From JAIQFV01 sp041494885 (GTDB lineage Bacteria > Acidobacteriota > Terriglobia > JAIQFV01), in the NCBI GenBank assembly GCA_041494885.1, contig JBGQBO010000013.1, forward strand, positions 1 to 64,000: a DNA stretch of 64,000 nt, given 5' to 3'. The translations under genes were made by a program, and so were the position numbers. The notes under the pieces are model-generated. The model saw only the letters and a list, made by a program, of their open reading frames with translations, was not told the DNA's origin and ran no database searches. Below are positions 44,701 through 53,024 of this stretch, in pieces (within the stretch, counting starts at the first letter, position 1; every line of letters starts with the position of its first letter).

Positions 44701-46443
44701 ATGGCTTCAAAGCTGGGTGATCTTCTCGTCAGCGAGAACCTGATCACCGCGGCTCAGTTGGACGAGGCCGTCGAGCTTCAGCGCCGTTCCGGCACCCGCC
44801 TGGCCCAATGCCTCGTGAAGTTGGGCTATGTCAATGATGAAGACATCGCCAAAGTCCTTTCCCGGCGTTACGGGGTTCCTTCAATCAATCTCTCCTATTT
44901 TGAAATCGACCCCGCCGTCATCCAGTTGATTCCCAGAGAGACCGCCCAGAAATACCATTTGCTGCCATTGAGCCGTGTCGGATCGGTACTCACCATTGCG
45001 ATGCTGGATCCCACCAATGTCACGGCGCTCGATGACATCAAGTTTATGACCGGGTTTAACATCGAGCCCGTCGTGGCGTCGGAGTCCTCTATCACGGAGG
45101 CCATCGAAAAATATTACGGTTCGCCACACGCCATCGAACTCAAGAAGGTGATGGAATCGATCAGCCACGCGGAGGAGGAGGGAATCGCCGGAGAGCTTGA
45201 TGCGGATTTGGAGCTCCAGACAGGTCCCGAAGAGCAGGTGGACCTGGCGGAACTGGAGCGGGCCGCAGAAGAAGCCCCCGTCGTTAAGCTTGTGAATCTC
45301 ATTCTGGTTGACGCTTTGAGGCGAGGGGCGTCGGATATCCACCTTGAACCTTATGAGAAAGAGTACCGAGTTCGATTCCGCATGGACGGCATTCTCTATA
45401 ACATCATGACCCCCCCCCTCAAACTCAGGGATGCCATCATCTCGCGGTTAAAGATCATGGCGAAGCTGGACATTTCAGAGAAGCGCCTGCCCCAGGATGG
45501 CCGAATCCTGATGAAGATGAGGCACCAGGGAAAACGCAAGGAACTGGACTTCCGCGTCTCCGTCCTTCCCACCTTGTACGGCGAAAAGGTCGTCCTCCGA
45601 TTGCTGGATAAGGACAACCTGATGCTCGATATGACCCGGTTGGGCTTCGAACCCGAGTCGCTGGCGAAATTCGAACAGGCGATTTTGAAGCCGTACGGAA
45701 TGGTCCTGGTGACCGGTCCCACTGGCAGTGGCAAAACCAACACACTTTATTCGGCAATCTCGCGTCTGAACACCCCGGAAACCAATATCATGACGGCGGA
45801 AGACCCTGTGGAATTTCAACTGCAGGGGATCAACCAGGTGCAGATGAAGGAACAGATCGGCCTGAATTTTGCAGCCGCCTTGCGCGCCTTCCTTCGGCAG
45901 GATCCCAATATTATTCTAGTGGGTGAAATCCGTGATTTCGAAACGGCGGAAATTGCCATTAAGGCCGCCCTGACGGGTCACCTCGTTTTGTCCACTTTGC
46001 ACACCAATGATGCACCCTCGACCATTTCGCGCCTGATGAACATGGGGATTGAACCCTTCCTGGTGGCGACATCGGTCCACTTGATCGCTGCCCAACGCCT
46101 GGTCCGCCGGATTTGTAAGGCCTGTAAAGAGGAGATTCCCACGCCGCAGAAGGTGTTCGTCGAAGCCGGTTTCTCACCCGAGGAAGCCAAGAAACTGAAG
46201 ATTTACAAGGGTAAGGGATGTCCCTTGTGCAACGGGACGGGGTACAAGGGACGTGTGGGATTGTGCGAGGTCATGGAAATCACCGACGATATTCGAGAAT
46301 TAGTGTTGGTGGGGGCTTCCGCGCTGGAGTTACGTAAAAAATCTATCGAGAACGGAATGATTTCATTGCGCGGCAGTGGGCTGCGGAAAATCAAAGATGG
46401 AGTAACTACCCTCGATGAAGTGCTCCGGGAGACAGTCCTTTGA
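44701..46443 (+). CDS. pilB: type IV pilus extension ATPase PilB
   Basis: The 580-residue cytoplasmic motor powers pilus extension. It has an N-terminal T2SSE_N domain (KLGDLLVSENLITAAQLDEA), Walker A GPTGSGKTNTLYSA, an Asp-box and a Walker B region (DPNIILVGEIRDFETAEIAI), a His-box (TGHLVLSTLHTNDAP) and a tetracysteine zinc site (CKACKEE ... CPLCNGTGYKG). Two starts are plausible: ATG 44701 after AAGGGAAGG, or GTG 44683 after GGGAGGG, which adds six residues. It heads the pilB-T-C-S-R block. Confidence 0.93.
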   Translation: MASKLGDLLVSENLITAAQLDEAVELQRRSGTRLAQCLVKLGYVNDEDIAKVLSRRYGVPSINLSYFEIDPAVIQLIPRETAQKYHLLPLSRVGSVLTIAMLDPTNVTALDDIKFMTGFNIEPVVASESSITEAIEKYYGSPHAIELKKVMESISHAEEEGIAGELDADLELQTGPEEQVDLAELERAAEEAPVVKLVNLILVDALRRGASDIHLEPYEKEYRVRFRMDGILYNIMTPPLKLRDAIISRLKIMAKLDISEKRLPQDGRILMKMRHQGKRKELDFRVSVLPTLYGEKVVLRLLDKDNLMLDMTRLGFEPESLAKFEQAILKPYGMVLVTGPTGSGKTNTLYSAISRLNTPETNIMTAEDPVEFQLQGINQVQMKEQIGLNFAAALRAFLRQDPNIILVGEIRDFETAEIAIKAALTGHLVLSTLHTNDAPSTISRLMNMGIEPFLVATSVHLIAAQRLVRRICKACKEEIPTPQKVFVEAGFSPEEAKKLKIYKGKGCPLCNGTGYKGRVGLCEVMEITDDIRELVLVGASALELRKKSIENGMISLRGSGLRKIKDGVTTLDEVLRETVL

Positions 46444-46907
46444 GCCAGCGAGCAAGTCTTGAGCAGACTCCGTTGTATTAGTCAAGGCACGGAGCAATCG
46501 TCGGGACGAAAAATTCTGGCCCTTCTCCTCCTGTTCTTCTCTCCTGAAGCTCTAAGAAATTGTGATCCTTAGACTTGAACCCCAAGCCTCTGGGAAGGAA
46601 TCTAAGTCCGGAGCCAGAACCCCGGGATCTAAAATATCTACCCACATTGTGATCTGTATCACAAGCAAAAAATACATCTGAAATATTTTATTAATGGTCC
46701 GATAAGACATTTAAGACCAGTCGTAGGAGAATTCAATGCATTAGACGGTGTTCGAATTCGAAGAAGGGAAGGGGAGCAGTTAGGGCCCGGAGGATACCGC
46801 GAGAAGACGAGCCGGGAATTGGCTTTTGGGTCCATCGACAGGATCCCTCTGATCGGATTCGAAGATGTTCTTTCACATGATGTTGCCAGGCTGGGAAAGG
46901 AATTTTC
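46444..46907. other. intergenic region between pilB and pilT
   Basis: These 464 bp contain no recognised gene. It is unusually wide for a pilus operon and suggests a separate promoter for pilT, which I could not assign. Confidence 0.4.
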
Positions 46908-48032
46908 ATGCTTTCGTTGAGTGACCTTCTGAAAACGATGATGGAGCAGAATGGCAGTGATCTTCATATCACCACGGGATCGCCTCCACAGATCCGCGTA
47001 GACGGAGTGTTGCGCCCGCTGGATATGCCTCCCATGACGCCAGCCGATACCAAGCAGCTCGCTTACAGCGTGCTGACGGACTCGCAAAAGAAACGCCTGG
47101 AAGAGGATCTTCAGCTCGATCTCTCGTTTGGGATCAAAGGACTGGCCCGGTTCCGTACGAACGTTTTTCATCAACGCGGGGCCGTCGCCGCAGTCTTTCG
47201 GAATATCCCCTTCTCCATTCGGAATTTTGAACAACTGGGCTTGCCCCCCATCATCCGCAACCTGTGCGACAAGCCCCGTGGCTTGATCCTCGTCACCGGT
47301 CCCACCGGCTGCGGCAAGTCCACGTCGCTGGCCGCCATGATCGACAAGATCAATTCCGACCGGCACGAACACATCGTCACCATCGAAGATCCGATTGAAT
47401 ATCTGCATCCGCACAAAAACTGCCTGGTGAACCAGCGGGAGGTGAATAACGACACCCATTCCTTCAGCGATGCCCTGCGGTCCGCCTTGCGCGAGGATCC
47501 GGATGTCGTCCTGATCGGTGAAATGCGGGATTTTGAAACCGTCGAATCCGCGTTACGCATTGCCGAGACGGGCCACTTGACCTTTGCCACCCTGCACACC
47601 AATTCGGCCATTTCGTCGATCACCCGCATTGTCGACGTGTTTCCATCGCACCAGCAGAACCAGATTCGGGCGCAGCTTTCCCTGGTGCTCGAAGCGATTC
47701 TCACGCAGGCGCTGTTGCCCCGGGCCTCCGGAAGCGGGCGGGTGATGGCGATGGAAATCCTCATCCCCAACGCGGCCATCCGTAATCTGATCCGCGAAGA
47801 TAAGATCCACCAGATCTATTCGTCGATGCAAGCAGGGCAAGAGAAGTTTGGGATGCAGACCTTCAATCAGTCCCTGGCAACACTTTACTTCCAGAAACAG
47901 ATCACGCTCCAGACGGCGTTGAGCCAGTCGTCCAATGTGGACGAACTACAGGAGATGATCAACCGGGGGGCCGGCGTGGTGTCTCAACCCTACAAGCGGC
48001 CGGTTCATCCGGCGTATAAGGTGTCGCATTAA
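46908..48032 (+). CDS. pilT: type IV pilus retraction ATPase PilT
   Basis: This 374-residue hexameric ATPase drives pilus retraction and twitching. It shows GSDLHITTGSPPQIRVDG, Walker A GPTGCGKSTSLAAMI, Asp-box IVTIEDPIEY, Walker B DPDVVLIGEMRDFET, a His-box (GHLTFATLHTNSA) and the PilT-specific AIRNLIREDKIHQIYS. A GGGAAAGGA lies before the ATG. The C-terminal tail (residues about 350-374) is ordinary. Confidence 0.95.
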   Translation: MLSLSDLLKTMMEQNGSDLHITTGSPPQIRVDGVLRPLDMPPMTPADTKQLAYSVLTDSQKKRLEEDLQLDLSFGIKGLARFRTNVFHQRGAVAAVFRNIPFSIRNFEQLGLPPIIRNLCDKPRGLILVTGPTGCGKSTSLAAMIDKINSDRHEHIVTIEDPIEYLHPHKNCLVNQREVNNDTHSFSDALRSALREDPDVVLIGEMRDFETVESALRIAETGHLTFATLHTNSAISSITRIVDVFPSHQQNQIRAQLSLVLEAILTQALLPRASGSGRVMAMEILIPNAAIRNLIREDKIHQIYSSMQAGQEKFGMQTFNQSLATLYFQKQITLQTALSQSSNVDELQEMINRGAGVVSQPYKRPVHPAYKVSH

Positions 48033-48133
48033 AGCGTTTGGCAAGCGCGCGCATCTTCATGCGGCGAGCCTGAATTCGTAGCGTCCTTCAAAGCCACAGA
48101 GGTCGAGCGAAAGAGATATAAAGGAGATTGGTT

Positions 48134-49339
48134 ATGCCTGTATACACGTATCGAGCGAGAACAAAAACGGGAACCACCATTTCCGGGGAGCGGGCTGCTG
48201 ATAACCAGCAGGTGCTGGCGGCCATACTGCGCCGCGAGCAGGTCAGCCCGCTGGCGATCAAGGAGAAGCGAAAGGGGTTTGCCGGCCCGTCTTTTGGAGG
48301 AAAGGTCAGTGCCAAGGAGCTGGCGATTTTCACCCGGCAATTCTCCGTCATGATTGATGCCGGCTTGCCGCTGGTGCAGGCGCTCGAAAGCCTCGGCTCG
48401 CAGATGGAAAACAAAGTGTTCAAGAAGGTGGTCACGGCCGTCCGCACTGACGTGGAGGGCGGTTCCACCCTCGCCAATGCGATGCGCAATCAGCCCAAGG
48501 TGTTCGACGATCTGTACACCAACATGATAGCAGCCGGGGAAGCGGGCGGCATCCTGGATACGATCTTGCAGCGCCTTTCCACTTACATTGAAAAGGCCGT
48601 GAAGTTGAAGCGCGCCGTCCGCTCCGCCCTGATCTATCCCTCCGCGATCATGAGCGTTGCGATGGGCGTGGTCACCCTGATCTTGATTTATGTGGTGCCC
48701 ACCTTCATTACCCTCTTTGCGGGTTTGGGGGTTCCACTTCCCGTGCCCACCCAGGTCGTCATTGCTTTGAGTCATTTCATGACGCGCTACGGACTTTTCA
48801 TCTTGTTTGGTCTTGGCCTATTCGCGGTCGCCTTTCGCTCCTATTACTCCACGCAAGCCGGCCGGTATAATGTGGATGCGTTTCTTTTGAAACTTCCCGT
48901 CTTTGGGACGCTGCTTCGAAAGATCGCGGTCGCGCGTTTCTCACGAACCCTCTCCACCCTCATCACAAGCGGTGTTCCGTTGCTTGAAGCCCTGGATGTG
49001 ACGGCGAAGACGGCTGGCAATGCGGTCATTGAAAAGGCGATCATGGATACCCGTAGAGCGGTCGAACAGGGCCGCACCATCGTTGATCCTCTGAAACAAT
49101 CCAATATCTTTCCTCCGATGGTGACCCAGATGATTTCGGTGGGAGAGCAAACCGGTGCCATGGACGCCATGCTCACCAAGATCGCCGAGTTTTACGAGGA
49201 AGAGGTGGATGCCGGCGTGAAGGATTTACTCACCGCCATGGAACCCATGCTGATCGTCTTCCTGGGCGTGGTCGTGGGCGGAATCGTGATTTCCATGTAC
49301 CTGCCGCTGTTCACCCTCATCGATAAGCTGTCAGGATAG
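48134..49339 (+). CDS. pilC: type IV pilus inner-membrane platform protein PilC
   Basis: The 401-residue platform protein has two GspF domains (FTRQFSVMIDAGLPLVQALE and FSRTLSTLITSGVPLLEALDV) and three hydrophobic segments, which recruit PilB and PilT to the pilus base. The start is ATG 48134 with AAGGAG at 48121-48126. It is 101 bp from pilT. Confidence 0.95.
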   Translation: MPVYTYRARTKTGTTISGERAADNQQVLAAILRREQVSPLAIKEKRKGFAGPSFGGKVSAKELAIFTRQFSVMIDAGLPLVQALESLGSQMENKVFKKVVTAVRTDVEGGSTLANAMRNQPKVFDDLYTNMIAAGEAGGILDTILQRLSTYIEKAVKLKRAVRSALIYPSAIMSVAMGVVTLILIYVVPTFITLFAGLGVPLPVPTQVVIALSHFMTRYGLFILFGLGLFAVAFRSYYSTQAGRYNVDAFLLKLPVFGTLLRKIAVARFSRTLSTLITSGVPLLEALDVTAKTAGNAVIEKAIMDTRRAVEQGRTIVDPLKQSNIFPPMVTQMISVGEQTGAMDAMLTKIAEFYEEEVDAGVKDLLTAMEPMLIVFLGVVVGGIVISMYLPLFTLIDKLSG

Positions 49340-49568
49340 GTTTCCTGTCCGGAATGGTGGAATCGGGAGGCCGGCAAAAAGGTATCAGGTGTCGGGTGCC
49401 AGGTGTCAGGAAGGCACTCATCGGACGGTATAGCCCGGAAGCCAGTGAACTGGGGCTATAGGTTTGAGGCAAGGGGAATGCGAGGTCAAACTGGCCCCTG
49501 ACACCCGGCCCCTGACACCAGACACCAGACACCTTCCTCCTAAATCTTTAACCCCGGAGAAATTCTGA

Positions 49569-51215
49569 GTGGCAAGCGCTGCGATAGCCCCCGAGATCCG
49601 TGACTGGTTGCTGTGGTTTCTCAAGCTTCGGGTCGTTGTCTACACGGTAATACTCGGCATCCTGGTCGGAGTGGAGCGGATTGCGACCCCTGCCGTCCCT
49701 TTTGGGGCGGTGATGGGCGTGCTGCTTGTTGCTTTAACGTTAACCCTGATCTATTCGGTATGGGTCAATTCCGCCTCCAATTACCTGACTCAGGCCCTGT
49801 TTCATATTGTCACGGACTTGGTCTCTATCACTCTGATCATCTATCTCACGGGAGGAACCGAGAGCTATTTCTCGATCCTCTATTTTCTACCGATCGCTTT
49901 TTCCAGCCTGGTTCTATATCAGCGAGGTGCCCTCCTCACAGCATTTTCGGCCTCGATGGTGCACGCCTCGCTCCTCCTCTTGACCCAGGCGCGGTTAATT
50001 CCCACCAATGCCCTGTCGCGCCCTTCTTTAAGGACGTTGATCGCTTTTATCACGCTGAATACCTTCGCTTTCCTCGTGGTCGGTTATTTCAGCGGATATT
50101 TGTCTGAGAACCTTCGACGCAAGGGAGCAGAGCTGGTGAATAAAACCGGGGCGCTGGCCAACTTAAAGGCGCTGAATGAGAACATCATTCAAAGCTTGCG
50201 CGGGGGACTGTTGACAACCGGGCTCGACGGAAAAGTGACCATGCTCAATCCCGCCGGTGAAGAGATCGTGGGGCGGAGCCAGGACGAGGTGGTCGGTCGA
50301 TCTTTCAAGGAAACCTTCCCGGATGTCGACTTTGAGAATTGCATCAATCAATTGAGCGACGGACGTCGCAATGTGCGCGTGGATTCCATTCTCAGAGAGC
50401 GGCCCGGGGAGGAGAAATTTCTCGGGCTTTCTGCCTCTCCGCTGTACGGGGATCAGCACATCTTGATCGGATACCTCGTGAATTTTCAGGATCTGACCGA
50501 GATGAAGCGTCTGGAAGGAGAAATCCGCGCCAAGGATCGCATGGCCGCCGTGGGCGAGATGGCGGCGGGGATGGCTCATGAGATCCGCAATCCCCTGGCC
50601 TCAATTTCCGGTTCGGTGGGATTGCTCAGGAGAGAAGTCCCGTTGACCGAGGACCAGGACAAGTTGATGAGCATTGTGCTTCACGAGTCCCAACGCCTGA
50701 ATAAGATCATTGATGGCTTCTTAATCTATTCACGACAGATCACGTATAACCCCAGGACCGTGGATTTAAATGAGCTGATGGACGACACGGTAACTCTGCT
50801 GCACAACGATCCCGACGTCACAGAGCAGCACCGGATTGAAAGCGTGTCGGACCAGCGCCCGCTGGAGTGCTACCTGGATCCCGATCTCATCAAGCAAGTG
50901 TTCTGGAATCTCTCGCATAATGCCATCCGGGCCATGTCGGGGGGAGGCACCCTCACGATCGAGCTGAAGAAGCCGCACGACGAAGAGATCAGAATCGTGT
51001 TTAGGGATACCGGAATGGGGATCGAAGAGGATCGGATAAACAGAATATTCGAGCCCTTTCACTCTTCATTTGTCAATGGCACCGGGTTGGGGCTGGCGAT
51101 AGTCTATCAAATCATTCAGGCACATCACGGACGCATTGAGGCCCGCTCGAACTTAGGGCAGGGATCCCTATTCGAAATCTCTCTTCCGTGTTATGTCCCC
51201 GTGCCGATGACCTAA
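49569..51215 (+). CDS. pilS: sensor histidine kinase PilS
   Basis: The 548-residue kinase has six N-terminal transmembrane helices (from LKLRVVVYTVILGILVG to LIAFITLNTFAFLVVGYFSG), as in PilS, which senses pilin in the membrane. It continues with a PAS domain (LTTGLDGKVTMLNPAGEEIVG), HisKA (MAAGMAHEIRNPLASISGSV) and HATPase (FWNLSHNAIRAMSGGG, GTGLGLAIVYQII). It should phosphorylate PilR. The start is GTG 49569 with GGAG about 11 bases upstream. The 229 bp gap before it has GGTGTCAGG-type direct repeats. Confidence 0.9.
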   Translation: MASAAIAPEIRDWLLWFLKLRVVVYTVILGILVGVERIATPAVPFGAVMGVLLVALTLTLIYSVWVNSASNYLTQALFHIVTDLVSITLIIYLTGGTESYFSILYFLPIAFSSLVLYQRGALLTAFSASMVHASLLLLTQARLIPTNALSRPSLRTLIAFITLNTFAFLVVGYFSGYLSENLRRKGAELVNKTGALANLKALNENIIQSLRGGLLTTGLDGKVTMLNPAGEEIVGRSQDEVVGRSFKETFPDVDFENCINQLSDGRRNVRVDSILRERPGEEKFLGLSASPLYGDQHILIGYLVNFQDLTEMKRLEGEIRAKDRMAAVGEMAAGMAHEIRNPLASISGSVGLLRREVPLTEDQDKLMSIVLHESQRLNKIIDGFLIYSRQITYNPRTVDLNELMDDTVTLLHNDPDVTEQHRIESVSDQRPLECYLDPDLIKQVFWNLSHNAIRAMSGGGTLTIELKKPHDEEIRIVFRDTGMGIEEDRINRIFEPFHSSFVNGTGLGLAIVYQIIQAHHGRIEARSNLGQGSLFEISLPCYVPVPMT

Positions 51216-51217
51216 AA

Positions 51218-51398
51218 GGACACGGATGAACACCGACAAACACGGAAATGAATTAGACAGATGAAATGAAACGGTCCGTTTGCCGCCCGACAGGTTTTTT
51301 GTTTCATGGCTCGTTCCTTTATAAGCTGCGAACATTTAAACGTAAGCGATTGTTCTTAAACCAAGAATCTCCGTGTTCATCGGTGTTCGTCCGCGTCC
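51218..51398. repeat. inverted CACGGATGAACACCGA-type repeat between pilS and pilR
   Basis: GGACACGGATGAACACCGAC... (from 51218) and its inverse ending CGTCCGCGTCC (to 51398) frame a 181 bp element. Similar CACGGATGAACACGG repeats are common intergenic elements in diverse bacteria. It separates the two genes of one two-component system, so pilR may have its own transcript or lower expression. Confidence 0.65.
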
Positions 51399-51410
51399 AA
51401 AGACTTCCTT

Positions 51411-52781
51411 ATGAAACTTCTCATTGTTGACGACGAAAAATCGATTTGTGATCTGCTGGAAATCGTGTTCAAACGGGAAGGTTACGAGGTGAGAACGGCG
51501 TCCAGTGGTCGTGCCGCCCTGGACCTGCTCTCCAAAGAATCCGTGGACCTGGTGATCTCCGACATCAAGATGCCCGCCATGACGGGGCTCGAACTCCTGA
51601 CCGAAGCCCGGCCGCTCCAGCCCGATGCGGTCTTCATATTCATGACGGCCTTTGCCTCGACTTCGACGGCCATCCAGGCACTCCGGATGGGGGCGAACAA
51701 CTACATTATCAAAACGGAGAGTTTCATCGATGAGCTCAAGGTCGTGGTTGAGAAGGAGATGCAGGAATGGAAGGTGCGGCAGGAGAACCGCGACCTGAAG
51801 CGGGAGCTTGGACGCTTGAGCGGCATCGAGAACCTCATCGGCACGAGTACCGCCATGCGGGCGCTGACCGAGCTGATTCACACGGTGGCCTCCACCAATA
51901 GCACCGTCCTGATCACCGGAGAGAGCGGCACGGGGAAGGAACTGGTGGCCCGGGCCCTGCATCGGTTGAGTCCGCGCGAGCGGGAGGCCTTTACCTCCAT
52001 CAACTGCGGCGCGTTTCCCGAGACCCTTCTGGAGTCCGAGCTGTTTGGCTACGTCAAAGGAGCTTTTACGGGCGCCTCCGGCAATCGAAAGGGACTGTTC
52101 GAGGTGTCGCACCGGGGGACGATCTTCCTGGACGAGATCGGCGAAATGAGCCCCACCATGCAGGTAAAATTGCTCCGGGTCCTCCAGGATCTCAAGATCC
52201 GCCCGGTCGGAGGCACCGAGGAAATTGCGGTGGATGTGCGGGTCATCGCGGCCACCAACCGGAACCTGCAAAAGATGGTGGCAGACAAGAGCTTCCGGGA
52301 GGATCTCTATTACCGAATTTCCGTGATCCCAATCCCCGTCCCTCCGCTGCGCGAGAGAAGGGAAGACATTCAGGCGCTCACGGATCACTTTGTCAAGCGC
52401 TTCTGTAAGACGATGGGCAAAAAGATTGCCGCGGTGGACCCGGAAGTGTACGAAGCGCTGGAGGCCTACGAATGGCCGGGCAATGTGCGCGAACTCGAAA
52501 ACACGATCGAGCGGGCCGTGGCTTTTGAATCCACAGAGATCCTGAAACTGGAGCGCTTGCCGGACCGCATTGTGATGCCCGAGATTAAGATCCCTGAAAT
52601 TGAGGCGTCCTTTCCTCGGGAGGGAATTGATTTCGATCAGCAGATTTCCGAAGTGGAACGAAAACTTCTGGAAGCTGCCCTGCGAAAAGCCGATGGCGTA
52701 CAAACCCGGGCTGCAGAGCTTCTGAAGATGACGTACCGCTCCTTTCGGCATTACATGGCGAAATACAATATTCAGAAATAG
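51411..52781 (+). CDS. pilR: sigma-54-dependent pilus response regulator PilR
   Basis: The 456-residue protein has a receiver domain (LLIVDDEKSIC, LVISDIKMPA), an AAA+ domain (GESGTGKELVARAL, GAFTGA loop, GTIFLDEIGEM) and a C-terminal helix-turn-helix (VQTRAAELLKMTYRSFRHYM). In the receiver, the usual KP after the conserved Lys reads KTES. PilR activates pilA from a sigma-54 promoter in other bacteria; a candidate site lies before pilA here. The ATG follows AAAGACTTCCTT, without a strong ribosome-binding site. Confidence 0.92.
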   Translation: MKLLIVDDEKSICDLLEIVFKREGYEVRTASSGRAALDLLSKESVDLVISDIKMPAMTGLELLTEARPLQPDAVFIFMTAFASTSTAIQALRMGANNYIIKTESFIDELKVVVEKEMQEWKVRQENRDLKRELGRLSGIENLIGTSTAMRALTELIHTVASTNSTVLITGESGTGKELVARALHRLSPREREAFTSINCGAFPETLLESELFGYVKGAFTGASGNRKGLFEVSHRGTIFLDEIGEMSPTMQVKLLRVLQDLKIRPVGGTEEIAVDVRVIAATNRNLQKMVADKSFREDLYYRISVIPIPVPPLRERREDIQALTDHFVKRFCKTMGKKIAAVDPEVYEALEAYEWPGNVRELENTIERAVAFESTEILKLERLPDRIVMPEIKIPEIEASFPREGIDFDQQISEVERKLLEAALRKADGVQTRAAELLKMTYRSFRHYMAKYNIQK

Positions 52782-52923
52782 AGTACCTCAAGGTTAAGTG
52801 GGCATAAGAGCTAACCGCAAAGTCCGCCACGCGGTCGCCAAGGACGCAAAAAGGACAGTTCAATAGGTACAAGCTACAGGGGTTTAGCGGCCTTCGCGAT
52901 ACCATTGTCGAAGCTCGGCGTAG

Positions 52924-52951
52924 ACCCCGCGTTTCCTGCGGGGTGCTTTTT
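52924..52951 (+). terminator. rho-independent terminator after pilR
   Basis: ACCCCGC (52924-52930) pairs with GCGGGGT (52938-52944), then GCTTTTT. It follows pilR by 143 bp and separates the pil block from the TMTC-like gene. The sequence before it (near 52815) has a CCGCAAAGTCC/GGACGCAAAAAGG intergenic repeat. Confidence 0.7.
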
Positions 52952-53024
52952 GCGGTTGAATGGTCCTTCAAAAACCCTGCGGATTCACAAGGATTTCGGA
53001 CACCCCGCATAAGATATCATCTCA

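Noticed and set aside
49380..49560. CRISPR-like array or small gene before pilS
   Set aside because: GGTGTCAGG/CTGACACC units are brief dispersed repeats with uneven spacing; no spacer structure.
51336..52751. 471-codon open frame antisense to pilR
   Set aside because: It is the shadow of a strongly supported PilR coding sequence; its translation has no domain resemblance and is rich in His/Arg/Gln from codon-position bias.
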